DNA from: Streptomyces spinosisporus
GTDB taxonomy: Bacteria; Actinomycetota; Actinomycetes; Streptomycetales; Streptomycetaceae
Assembly: GCF_022698145.1 (NCBI RefSeq)
Contig: NZ_JALDAX010000016.1
Coordinates: 124,001 to 188,000 of the forward strand
Reading direction: 5' to 3'
DNA length: 64,000 bases
Below are positions 34,019 through 42,219 of this stretch, one piece after another; the first letter of the stretch is position 1, and each line of letters starts with the position of its first letter. The notes below the pieces were generated by a model. The model worked only from the letters and a program-made list of their open reading frames with translations, made no database searches and was not told the origin of the DNA. Made by a program: the position numbers and the translations under genes.

Positions 34019-35176
34019 ATGACTGCGATTTCTCTCGGCATGCCGTCCGTTCCGACCAAGATCGCCGAGCGGCGCAGGAGCCGTCAGATCCAGGTCGGAA
34101 CCGTGGCCGTGGGCGGGGACGCCCCCGTGTCGGTGCAGTCGATGACGACGACGCGTACGTCGGACATCGGCGCGACGCTCCAGCAGATCGCGGAGCTGAC
34201 CGCGTCGGGCTGCCAGATCGTGCGGGTGGCGTGTCCGACGCAGGACGACGCGGACGCGCTGGCGACCATCGCCCGGAAGTCGCAGATCCCGGTGATCGCG
34301 GACATCCACTTCCAGCCGAAGTACGTGTTCGCCGCGATCGAGGCGGGCTGTGCGGCGGTGCGGGTGAACCCGGGCAACATCAAGCAGTTCGACGACAAGG
34401 TCAAGGAGATCGCGTCGGCGGCGAAGGACCACGGCACGCCGATCCGCATCGGGGTCAACGCCGGCTCGCTGGACAGGCGGCTGCTGCAGAAGTACGGCAA
34501 GGCCACCCCCGAGGCGCTGGTCGAATCGGCGCTGTGGGAGGCCTCGCTGTTCGAGGAGCACGACTTCCGCGACATCAAGATCTCGGTCAAGCACAACGAC
34601 CCGGTCGTGATGATCGAGGCGTACAAGCAGCTGGCCGCGCAGTGCGAGTACCCGCTGCACCTCGGCGTGACCGAGGCCGGTCCCGCCTTCCAGGGCACCA
34701 TCAAGTCGGCGGTCGCCTTCGGCGCGCTGCTGTCGCAGGGCATCGGCGACACCATCCGCGTGTCCCTGTCCGCGCCTCCCGTCGAGGAGGTCAAGGTCGG
34801 CAACCAGATCCTGGAGTCCCTGAACCTCAAGCAGCGTGGCCTGGAGATCGTCTCCTGCCCCTCCTGCGGTCGCGCCCAGGTCGACGTCTACAAGCTCGCC
34901 GAAGAGGTCACGGCGGGCCTGACCGGCATGGAGGTCCCGCTCCGCGTCGCCGTCATGGGCTGCGTGGTCAACGGGCCCGGCGAGGCGCGCGAGGCCGACC
35001 TCGGCGTCGCCTCCGGCAACGGCAAGGGCCAGATCTTCGTCAAGGGCGAGGTCATCAAGACCGTCCCCGAGTCGAAGATCGTCGAGACGCTCATCGAAGA
35101 GGCCATGAAGATCGCCGAGCAGATGCAGGACGAGGGCGTGTCCTCGGGCGAACCGTCGGTCTCCGTCACCGGCTGA
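34019..35176 (+). CDS. ispG: (E)-4-hydroxy-3-methylbut-2-enyl-diphosphate synthase
   Basis: 385 residues. Three cysteines for the 4Fe-4S cluster are at C280, C283 and C315, with E322 in CVVNGPGEA. The spacing is identical to E. coli IspG (C270, C273, C305, E312). The N-terminal barrel has VQSMTTTRT and RVNPGNI segments. It converts MEcPP to HMBPP in the MEP pathway, two-electron donors being ferredoxin or flavodoxin. ATG 34019 is chosen because the sequence upstream is not conserved-looking coding and contains a hairpin. It follows dxr and the site-2 protease. Confidence 0.96.
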   Translation: MTAISLGMPSVPTKIAERRRSRQIQVGTVAVGGDAPVSVQSMTTTRTSDIGATLQQIAELTASGCQIVRVACPTQDDADALATIARKSQIPVIADIHFQPKYVFAAIEAGCAAVRVNPGNIKQFDDKVKEIASAAKDHGTPIRIGVNAGSLDRRLLQKYGKATPEALVESALWEASLFEEHDFRDIKISVKHNDPVVMIEAYKQLAAQCEYPLHLGVTEAGPAFQGTIKSAVAFGALLSQGIGDTIRVSLSAPPVEEVKVGNQILESLNLKQRGLEIVSCPSCGRAQVDVYKLAEEVTAGLTGMEVPLRVAVMGCVVNGPGEAREADLGVASGNGKGQIFVKGEVIKTVPESKIVETLIEEAMKIAEQMQDEGVSSGEPSVSVTG

Positions 35177-35242
35177 CCGCCGCCCGCCCCGGGATCTTCC
35201 CGACTCTTCCGACGCCAGCTACTTTCTCCCCAGGACCGTCAC

Positions 35243-35256
35243 GGGAAAGCGCTCCC
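35243..35256 (+). promoter_or_regulatory. Candidate LacI operator upstream of second lacI gene
   Basis: GGGAAAGCGCTCCC, a near-perfect palindrome, lies 37 nt before the start of the LacI-family gene. The core AAAGCGCT recurs at 36357-36364 before the transporter operon. It resembles, with mismatches, the CebR box TGGGAGCGCTCCCA. Confidence 0.7.
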
Positions 35257-35292
35257 TCGTGCGGTGCCGAAGGCTGACGGAGGGAGGGGCCG

Positions 35293-36297
35293 ATGGCCAT
35301 GGCGAAGCCCTCGCGGACCCGGCGGATCACCATCGCCGACGTCGCCCGCGCCGCGGACGCCTCCGTGTCCACGGTCTCGCGGGTGCTCAACGGCATCGGC
35401 ACCGTCGACCCCGCGCTCGCCGAGCGGGTGCGCCTCGCCATCGAGGAGCTCGGGTACCGGCCCAGCGCCGCGGCCCAGGGGCTGGCCCGGGGCCGCTCCG
35501 GCACCATCGGGGTGCTCGTGCCCGACCTCGCCAACCCGCACTTCAGCGATCTGGTCAAGGTGTTCTCGGCGGCCGTCCGCGACCTCGGCGCGCGCGTCCT
35601 CGTCATGGACTCCGACGAGGACCCGGCCGTGGAGCGGGAGCTCGCCGAGGACCTCATCCGGTACGCCGACGGACTGCTGCTGTGCGCGCCGCGGATGCCC
35701 CGCGCCGACCTCGCCGCCCTGGTCGCACGGGGTCTGCCGCTGCTCGTGGCCAACCGCCAGGAACCGGGCCTCGCCCTGCACTCGGTCTGCATCGACGTCC
35801 ACGGCGGCCTGCTCGCCGTCTGCGGCCACCTCGCCCAGCTCGGCCACCGCAAGGTCGCCTACCTCGCCGGCCCCGAGGGCTCGTGGGCCAACCGCGAACG
35901 GCTGCGCGCCCTGTCCGGCGCCCGCTCCTTCGGCCTGGAGGTGACCGTGCTCGCCTGCGGCTCGCTCACCGACGACGGCTACGCCGCGGGACCCGCCGTC
36001 CTCGACACCGACGCGACCGCGGTCGTCGCCTACAACGACTTCGTCGCCCTCGGCCTGCTCTCCCGCCTGACCGAGCTGGGCGTACGGGTGCCCGGCGACC
36101 TCTCCCTGACCGGCTTCGACGAGATCGACCTCGCCCGCTACTCCTCGCCCCCGCTCACGACGGTAGCGGTTCCCCGCTACGACCTCGGCCGGGCCGCGGG
36201 CGAGGCGCTGGCGCGGCTGATGGCCGGCGAGGACGACCTGGAGTCCCGCACCCTCCCCGTTGAGCTGCGGGTTCGTGAATCCACCGGGACAGCCTGA
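35293..36297 (+). CDS. LacI-family transcriptional regulator (transporter-linked)
   Basis: 334 residues: helix-turn-helix ITIADVARAADASVSTVSRV at about residues 12-31, hinge helix near AAAQGLARGRS, then a sugar-binding-protein-like effector domain (TIGVLVPDLANPHFSDL onwards). ATG 35293 follows GGAGGG; a second ATG at 35299 is possible. Palindromes with an AAAGCGCT core precede both this gene and the ABC importer operon, suggesting autoregulation and control of the importer. The ligand is unknown, but LacI effectors are usually sugars or nucleosides. Confidence 0.92.
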   Translation: MAMAKPSRTRRITIADVARAADASVSTVSRVLNGIGTVDPALAERVRLAIEELGYRPSAAAQGLARGRSGTIGVLVPDLANPHFSDLVKVFSAAVRDLGARVLVMDSDEDPAVERELAEDLIRYADGLLLCAPRMPRADLAALVARGLPLLVANRQEPGLALHSVCIDVHGGLLAVCGHLAQLGHRKVAYLAGPEGSWANRERLRALSGARSFGLEVTVLACGSLTDDGYAAGPAVLDTDATAVVAYNDFVALGLLSRLTELGVRVPGDLSLTGFDEIDLARYSSPPLTTVAVPRYDLGRAAGEALARLMAGEDDLESRTLPVELRVRESTGTA

Positions 36298-36352
36298 GCG
36301 CAGGTCCTTGACAGCTCCGATGTATCGCAGGACCTTGTTCCAGCACACGGAC

Positions 36353-36370
36353 TGAGAAAGCGCTGTCTCA
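36353..36370 (+). promoter_or_regulatory. Candidate LacI operator upstream of importer operon
   Basis: TGAGAAAGCGCTGTCTCA is palindromic except for one pair and lies 41 nt before the binding-protein GTG. It shares the AAAGCGCT core with the site in front of the adjacent lacI gene. Confidence 0.72.
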
Positions 36371-36410
36371 TCGCCGGGGGCCTCCCCGGCCGACGCCTGC
36401 AGGAGCCGCC

Positions 36411-37634
36411 GTGTTCCGTACGCAGAACAGGTCCCGACTACTTCGACACCCCACACCCCGGCTGGCCGTGACGGCTCTGCTGGTCATCGGTGTCGTAGCC
36501 GCCTGCGGGGCACCCGACGACAAGTCATCCGATGACAAAACGGGGCAGAAGATCCCCGCGAAACCCGCGAAGCCCGTCGACCTGGACATCCTCGATGTCG
36601 CGGGCAATCTCCAGCTCACCCAGGGCATGATCGACGACTTCCGCCGGCAGCACCCGGACATCGTCGGCAAGGTCACCTACTCCAAGGCCCCGGCCCCCGA
36701 CCTCGCCGGCAAGATCAAGGCGCAGCAGCAGGCAGGGCGCGTCCAGATCGACCTGGTGCTCACCGGCACCGACGGCCTCGCCGCCGGCCTCTCCCAGGAC
36801 CTCTGGTCCGACCTGGCCGCCCACAAGGACGTCATCGGCACCCCCGACTACCTGCCGCCCGCCGCCGACATGGCGAAGCTGGCACAGGGCAAGGGACAGG
36901 CGATCGTCTACTACCCGTCCGGGCCGCTCGTCGAGTACGACCCCGGGAAGGTCGCCGCCCCGCCGAAGACCCCGCAGGCGCTGCTCGCCTGGGCCAAGGC
37001 CCACCCCAAGCGCTTCCAGTACGCCGATCCCGCCAACTCCGGCCCGGGGCGCACCTGGTTGATGGGCCTGCCGTATCTGCTCGGCGACAAGGACCCCGCC
37101 GACCCCGAGCACGGCTGGGACAAGACCTGGGCGTACCTGAAGGAACTCGACAAGTACGCGGCGCCGTACGCCTCCGGCACCACCGAGACCATGAAGAACC
37201 TCGCCTCCGGCCAGGTCGACATGATCATGAGCACCACCGGCTGGTACATCAACCCCCGCGCCCTCGGCACCGTCCCGAAGAAGATGGCGGTCGGCCACTT
37301 CGACGACATGACCTGGGTGACCGACGCGCAGTACGCCGTCGTCCCCAAGGGCGTCAGCGCCGACGTGATGTCCGCCGACCTCAACCTCATCAAGTGGATC
37401 CTGACGCCGAAGCAGCAGGCCAAGGCCTACGACGACGGCTACTTCTACCCGGGGCCCGCAGTCCGGGACGTACCGCTGTCGCTGGCGCCCGCCAAGTCGC
37501 GCAAGACCATCGAGACGTACGGCAACAAGGACTTCGACTCCTGGATCGACCAGTTCCCGAAGAAGCCGTCGCTCCCGGCCGAACAGCAGGTCACCGCGTT
37601 CGACCTGTGGAGCCGCAACGTGGCGGGCGGCTGA
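36411..37634 (+). CDS. Extracellular solute-binding lipoprotein of unknown ABC importer
   Basis: 407 residues. A signal segment LAVTALLVIGVVAAC ends in a lipobox with C32, so the mature protein is lipid-anchored outside the membrane. The rest is a family-1/PotD-like binding protein (KPVDLDILDVAGNLQLTQGMIDDF at the start of the mature fold). GTG 36411 is used. It is first in an operon with an ATPase and two PotB/PotC-type permeases. The LacI regulator next door suggests a sugar-like ligand, while the permease type suggests polyamine, phosphonate or ion-like substrates; I cannot decide. Confidence 0.88.
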   Translation: MFRTQNRSRLLRHPTPRLAVTALLVIGVVAACGAPDDKSSDDKTGQKIPAKPAKPVDLDILDVAGNLQLTQGMIDDFRRQHPDIVGKVTYSKAPAPDLAGKIKAQQQAGRVQIDLVLTGTDGLAAGLSQDLWSDLAAHKDVIGTPDYLPPAADMAKLAQGKGQAIVYYPSGPLVEYDPGKVAAPPKTPQALLAWAKAHPKRFQYADPANSGPGRTWLMGLPYLLGDKDPADPEHGWDKTWAYLKELDKYAAPYASGTTETMKNLASGQVDMIMSTTGWYINPRALGTVPKKMAVGHFDDMTWVTDAQYAVVPKGVSADVMSADLNLIKWILTPKQQAKAYDDGYFYPGPAVRDVPLSLAPAKSRKTIETYGNKDFDSWIDQFPKKPSLPAEQQVTAFDLWSRNVAGG

Positions 37635-37637
37635 GCC

Positions 37638-38744
37638 ATGGCACGGTTCGACACCCTGCGGCTCGAACGCGTCTCGCGCAGCTACGGCCGCCACCGGGCG
37701 CTGCACGAACTGGAACTGGAGATCTCCGGCGGGGAGTTCGTCGCCCTGCTCGGACCCTCCGGCTGCGGCAAGTCCACCGCGCTCAACTGCCTGGCCGGGC
37801 TGCTGCCGCTGACCGGTGGCGCGATCCTGCTGGACGGCTCGCGCATCGACCACCTCGCACCCGAGCGGCGCGGCTTCGGCATGGTCTTCCAGAACTACGC
37901 CCTGTTCCCGCACATGACCGTGCGCGGCAATGTCGCCTTCGGGCTGAAGATGGCCCGGGTACCGAAGGCCGAGGCCGCCGAACGCACCGACCGGGCCCTG
38001 GAGTTGGTGCACCTGACCGAGCACGCCGACAAGCGGCCCGGACAGCTCTCCGGCGGACAGCAGCAGCGCGTCGCCATCGCCCGGGCCGTCGTACTCGAAC
38101 CGCGTCTGGTGCTCATGGACGAGCCGCTATCCAATCTGGACGCGGCCCTGCGACTGGAGATGCGGGCGGAGATCAAGCGGCTGCACCGCCGGCTCGGACT
38201 GACCACGGTGTACGTCACCCACGACCAGGAGGAGGCGCTGTCGCTGGCCGACCGTCTGGTGGTGCTGCGGGACGGCCGCACCCAGCAGATCGGCACCCCC
38301 GAGGAGGTCTACGGGCGGCCCGCCAACCGCTATGTCGCCGGCTTCATGGGCTACCGCACGATGCTCGACGCCCGCGTCGTGGCGACCGACGGCACCCGGG
38401 CCCAGCTGGAGATCGCGGGCACCCGGCTGACCGGCCTCGACCGCGACGGCGCGCGCGTCGGCGCGTCGGTGACCGCGGCCGTGCGACCCGAGGACATCGA
38501 CGTGACGACCGGGCCCGACGGACTGGCCGCCCGGGTGGAGGTCGTCGAGTACCACGGGCGTGAACTCGCCGTCCGGGCCGTCCTGCCGGACGGGCAGCTC
38601 GTGCACTTCCGCACCCGCGAGCGGCTCGCCCCCGACGACGCCGTCCACCTGGCCGCCCCCGCCGACCGGGTGCTGGTGTTCACCGCGGACGAGGACCGTA
38701 CGGCAGTGGCCGCGGACGACGAGCCGGCGGTGACCGCCCGATGA
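37638..38744 (+). CDS. ABC transporter ATP-binding protein (PotA/MalK type)
   Basis: 368 residues. Walker A GPSGCGKST is at residues 39-47, Q-loop FQNYALFPHMTV at about 85, signature LSGGQQQRVAIARA at about 135-148, Walker B RLVLMDEPLSNLD follows, and the switch histidine is in VTHDQEEALSLADR. A C-terminal TOBE-type domain starts near residue 240. It powers the importer whose lipoprotein precedes it by 3 nt and whose permeases follow with a 4-nt overlap (ATGA). Unlike the glycan locus, this importer has its own ATPase. Confidence 0.93.
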   Translation: MARFDTLRLERVSRSYGRHRALHELELEISGGEFVALLGPSGCGKSTALNCLAGLLPLTGGAILLDGSRIDHLAPERRGFGMVFQNYALFPHMTVRGNVAFGLKMARVPKAEAAERTDRALELVHLTEHADKRPGQLSGGQQQRVAIARAVVLEPRLVLMDEPLSNLDAALRLEMRAEIKRLHRRLGLTTVYVTHDQEEALSLADRLVVLRDGRTQQIGTPEEVYGRPANRYVAGFMGYRTMLDARVVATDGTRAQLEIAGTRLTGLDRDGARVGASVTAAVRPEDIDVTTGPDGLAARVEVVEYHGRELAVRAVLPDGQLVHFRTRERLAPDDAVHLAAPADRVLVFTADEDRTAVAADDEPAVTAR

Positions 38745-39640
38745 GCGCGCCCACCGCCGAGGCCCGCCCCGCACTCCGCCACCGCCTGGCCGAACGGGGC
38801 GTGGACCGCACCCTGTTGCTGCTCGCGCCCGGTGTCGTCTTCCTGGTGCTGCTGTTCTGCTATCCGTTCCTCTACGGGCTGCAGCTCTCCTTCCAGCCCA
38901 AGGACGGCGGCGGCCCGCTCGCCGACTACCGGCGCTTCTTCGAGGACGCGTATCTGCGCGAGACGATCTGGACCACCCTGAAGCTGGCCGTGCCCGCCGC
39001 GCTGATCAACTGCCTCGCCGCGGTCCCGGTCGCCTTCCGCACCCGCCGTCCCTTCCGCGGGCGCCGGCTGCTCACCACCCTGCTCGTCATGCCGATCACC
39101 CTCGGCACGGTCCTCACCGCCGAGGGCCTGCTCGGCTACCTCGGTCCGAACGGCTGGCTGAACAAGATCCTCCGTGCCCTCGGCCTGGTGGACCAGCCGG
39201 TCCAACTGGTCCACAACTACTGGGGAGTTCTCGCCTCCCTGCTCATCACCGGCTTCCCCTTCGCCTATCTGCTGACGCTGTCGTACCTGACGGGCATCGA
39301 CCCCAGCCTGGAGCAGGCGGCGGCCACTCTCGGCGCGGGCCGCCTGCACCGCTTCCGGTACATCACGCTGCCGCTGCTCGCGCCGGGCCTCGCGATCACC
39401 TTCTGTCTCTCCTTCGTGCTGGCCTTCGCGGTGTTCCCGTCGGCGCAGCTGGTCGGCGACCCGCGCGGCGCCACCCATGTCATCTCCATCGAGGCCTACC
39501 AGGCGGCGTTCCAGAAGTTCGACTACCCGCTCGGCTCGGCGATCGCCATGGTCATGGCCGCCGTGATGCTCGCGGTCGTGGTGCTGGTGCTGGCCTGGCG
39601 GTCGCTGCTGTACCGCGGTGCGACGGGAGGCAAGGGCTGA
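38741..39640 (+). CDS. ABC transporter permease (PotB-type)
   Basis: 299 residues with a first membrane segment TLLLLAPGVVFLVLLFCYPFLYGL (about 24-47). An EAA-type loop EQAAATLGAGRLHRFRYITLP lies near residue 190. The ATG overlaps the ATPase stop, and its own stop shares a base with the next ATG (TGATG), so subunits are coupled. It forms half of the membrane channel of the LacI-linked importer. Confidence 0.9.
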   Translation: MSAPTAEARPALRHRLAERGVDRTLLLLAPGVVFLVLLFCYPFLYGLQLSFQPKDGGGPLADYRRFFEDAYLRETIWTTLKLAVPAALINCLAAVPVAFRTRRPFRGRRLLTTLLVMPITLGTVLTAEGLLGYLGPNGWLNKILRALGLVDQPVQLVHNYWGVLASLLITGFPFAYLLTLSYLTGIDPSLEQAAATLGAGRLHRFRYITLPLLAPGLAITFCLSFVLAFAVFPSAQLVGDPRGATHVISIEAYQAAFQKFDYPLGSAIAMVMAAVMLAVVVLVLAWRSLLYRGATGGKG

Positions 39641-40533
39641 TGGCGGCGGACGTACTCACCAAGTCCCGCAAGGAGCAAGGGACATCGGGACCCACCCGCC
39701 GCAACCCCCTGCGCAAGCCCGCCACCTGGGTCGCCGTCCTCGTCTTCGGCTTCTTCTTCCTCAACCTCGCCGGCGTGGTCGGCGTCCCCGTCGCCGACTC
39801 CTTCGGCACCCGCTGGTTCACCAGCTGGCTGCCCGAGGGCTGGACGACCAGGTGGTACGGCGAGGCCTGGCGCGAGTTCGGCCTCGGGCAGGTCTTCTGG
39901 ACGACCGCCCTGGTGTCCCTGCTCGTCGTCGCGATCTCGGTGGTGCTCGGCGTGCCCGCCGCCTACGCGCTCGCCCGCCGCGACTTCCCCGGCCACCGGC
40001 TCGTCCTGCTGCTGTTCCTGCTGCCCATCCTGGTGCCGCCGCTGACGTACGGCATCCCGCTCGCGACCGTCCTGTACAAGTTCCACCTCGCGGGCACCCT
40101 GAGCGGAGTGGTGCTGGCCAACCTGGTGCCGTCGGTGCCGTTCGTCGTGCTGACCATGACGCCGTTCATCGAGCAGATCGACCCGCGCATCGAGGCGGCC
40201 GCGCGGATGTGCGGGGCGCGCACCTCGTCCGTGCTGCTGCGGGTGCTGGCGCCACTGCTGGTGCCGGGCATCCTCGCCGCCTCCGTACTGGTCCTCGTCC
40301 GCACGGTCGGCATGTTCGAGCTGACCTTCCTCACCGCCGGACCCGACAGCCAGACCCTGGTCGTCGCCCTCTACTACGCCGTCTTCTCGGCCGGTATCCG
40401 CACCCAGCAGTCCATCGACGCGATGGCCGTGATGTACACGCTGTCGATGCTCGTCCTGCTGGTCATCGCCCTGCGCTTCGTCAATCCCACCCAGCTCGTC
40501 ACGCGGGTCCGGGAGGAGCGGAGCCGCGACTGA
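39640..40533 (+). CDS. ABC transporter permease (PotC-type)
   Basis: 297 residues. The first membrane segment TWVAVLVFGFFFLNLAGVVG lies near residue 28, followed by several more. The EAA-type loop is IEAAARMCGARTSSVLLRVLAP near residue 184. It is the last gene of the importer operon; a GC-rich hairpin follows its stop. It pairs with the preceding PotB-type permease. Confidence 0.9.
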   Translation: MAADVLTKSRKEQGTSGPTRRNPLRKPATWVAVLVFGFFFLNLAGVVGVPVADSFGTRWFTSWLPEGWTTRWYGEAWREFGLGQVFWTTALVSLLVVAISVVLGVPAAYALARRDFPGHRLVLLLFLLPILVPPLTYGIPLATVLYKFHLAGTLSGVVLANLVPSVPFVVLTMTPFIEQIDPRIEAAARMCGARTSSVLLRVLAPLLVPGILAASVLVLVRTVGMFELTFLTAGPDSQTLVVALYYAVFSAGIRTQQSIDAMAVMYTLSMLVLLVIALRFVNPTQLVTRVREERSRD

Positions 40534-40540
40534 ACCGCCG

Positions 40541-40566
40541 CGGGACGGCCGGCTCCGGCCGCCCCG
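40541..40566 (+). terminator. Hairpin after importer operon
   Basis: CGGGACGGCCG (40541-40551) pairs with CGGCCGCCCCG (40556-40566) with one mismatch around a 4-nt loop, 8 nt after the last permease stop. A probable intrinsic-type terminator without a U tract. Confidence 0.6.
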
Positions 40567-40677
40567 TGCGCCACGGCCGACCCCCCTGCCCCACCGGGCC
40601 GGCCCACAGGGCGGCGCGCCACAAATTCGGCAGGTACAGTGCGGAGATCAGCAGAACCCGCAGCGTGAGGCCCCCGC

Positions 40678-41526
40678 GTGTTGACCCAGACCACCTCCCG
40701 GGTGCTCGAACCGAGTGACCTGGACGCCGCGCTCGCCGTCCTCGACCGCGAGCCGGTCGCGAACGCCTTCGTGACGTCGCGGGTCCAGGTCGCGGGCCTC
40801 GACCCCTGGCGGCTCGGCGGCGAGATGTGGGGCTTCTACGAGGAGGGCATGCTGACCTCCCTGTGCTACGCGGGCGCCAACCTCGTCCCGATCTGCGCCG
40901 GCCCGCGTGCCGTGCGCGCCTTCGCCGACCGCGCCCGCAGGGCCGGCCGCCGCTGCTCCTCGATCGTCGGCCCCAGCGAGCCCACCACCCAGCTGTGGCA
41001 GCTGCTCGAACCCAGCTGGGGGCCCGCCCGCGAGATCCGCTCCCACCAGCCGCTCATGGTCACCGACCGGATGCCCGACGGCATCGCCCCGGACCCGTAC
41101 GTCCGCCGCATCCGCAAGGACGAGCTGGAGACGATCATGCCGGCGTGCGTGGCGATGTTCACGGAGGAGGTCGGAGTCTCGCCGCTCGCCGGTGACGGCG
41201 GGCTGCTCTACCAGGCCCGGGTCGCCGAACTCGTCGGCTCCGGCCGCTCGTTCGCCCGTCTCGACGAGCACGGCAAGGTCGTCTTCAAGGCCGAGATCGG
41301 CGCGGCCACCGCCCAGGCCTGCCAGATCCAGGGCGTCTGGGTGGCCCCCGAGTACCGCGGACAGGGGTACGCGGCCCCGGGCATGGCCGCCGTGCTCCGC
41401 TACGCCCTGGCCGACATCGCCCCGATCGTCAGCCTCTACGTCAACGACTTCAACACCCCGGCCCGCAGGGCGTACCGAAAGGTGGGCTTCAGGGAAGTCG
41501 GCGCCTTCACCAGCGTCCTGTTCTAG
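40678..41526 (+). CDS. GNAT acetyltransferase with DUF4081-type N-terminal domain
   Basis: 282 residues. The N-terminal half (about 1-140, ending SHQPLMVTDRMPDGIAPD) fits the DUF4081 domain seen before actinobacterial GNAT domains. The C-terminal half is a GNAT fold with the acetyl-CoA segment VWVAPEYRGQGYAAPGMAAVL and SLYVNDFNTPARRAYRKVGF. It should transfer an acetyl group to an unknown amine. GTG 40678 follows GTGAGG; TTG 40681 is a less likely start. In streptomycetes it commonly lies between ispG and proS. Confidence 0.85.
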   Translation: MLTQTTSRVLEPSDLDAALAVLDREPVANAFVTSRVQVAGLDPWRLGGEMWGFYEEGMLTSLCYAGANLVPICAGPRAVRAFADRARRAGRRCSSIVGPSEPTTQLWQLLEPSWGPAREIRSHQPLMVTDRMPDGIAPDPYVRRIRKDELETIMPACVAMFTEEVGVSPLAGDGGLLYQARVAELVGSGRSFARLDEHGKVVFKAEIGAATAQACQIQGVWVAPEYRGQGYAAPGMAAVLRYALADIAPIVSLYVNDFNTPARRAYRKVGFREVGAFTSVLF

Positions 41527-41580
41527 CCGCACCTCACAGTGCCCGCCTGACGCTCGCACGAGCCCTGTAGTCTCCCCGGC

Positions 41581-42147
41581 ATGCTGCGCTTTCCCGGTCA
41601 CGGACACCGCCGGCCCGACGACGTCGTGATCGGTCCGCTCGACCTGTCCGCCCGGGTCGACGAGGCGCTCGCCGTGCAGGCCCTGGCCTTCGGACTCGGC
41701 TCCGACGAGGTCGCCGTACGCCGGCAGATCGTGCTGCGGCACATGGCCTACCCCGGAGCCCGCGCCCTCGGCGCCACCAGCAAGGGCCGCCTCCTCGGCT
41801 TCGTCTACGGCATGCCGAACGACCGCGCCCACTGGTGGTCCACCGTCGTCGAGCCCTATCTGCGCGCACAGGGGCACGAGGACTGGCTCGACGACTCGTT
41901 CGTGATCACCGAGCTGCACGTCCACCCCGACCACCAGAACCGCGGTGTCGGCCGCGCCCTGATCACGAACATCACCGACGGCGCCGCCGAGCCCCGCTCG
42001 ATCCTCTCGGCGATCGACGTCGACAGCCCGGCCCGCGGCCTCTACCACTCCCTCGGCTACCAGGACCTGGCCCGCCAGGTCCTCTTCCCGAGCGCCCCGA
42101 TGCCGTACGCCGTGATGGGCGCCCCGCTCCCGCTGCGGCGCCGTTAA
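41581..42147 (+). CDS. GNAT-family N-acetyltransferase
   Basis: 188 residues, single GNAT domain. The acetyl-CoA pyrophosphate loop is ELHVHPDHQNRGVGRALI (about residues 110-127), and the C-terminal part has SPARGLYHSLGYQDLARQ. No close functional analogue is recognised, and the substrate is unknown. It lies between the DUF4081-GNAT gene and proS on the same strand with gaps of 54 and 72 nt, so co-transcription is possible. Confidence 0.85.
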   Translation: MLRFPGHGHRRPDDVVIGPLDLSARVDEALAVQALAFGLGSDEVAVRRQIVLRHMAYPGARALGATSKGRLLGFVYGMPNDRAHWWSTVVEPYLRAQGHEDWLDDSFVITELHVHPDHQNRGVGRALITNITDGAAEPRSILSAIDVDSPARGLYHSLGYQDLARQVLFPSAPMPYAVMGAPLPLRRR

Positions 42148-42219
42148 CCGATTTCCACCGGCGCAGGCCCCCCGGATAACCTCCTGCCATCACCCTTACG
42201 CAGACGGAGTACGAGAACC

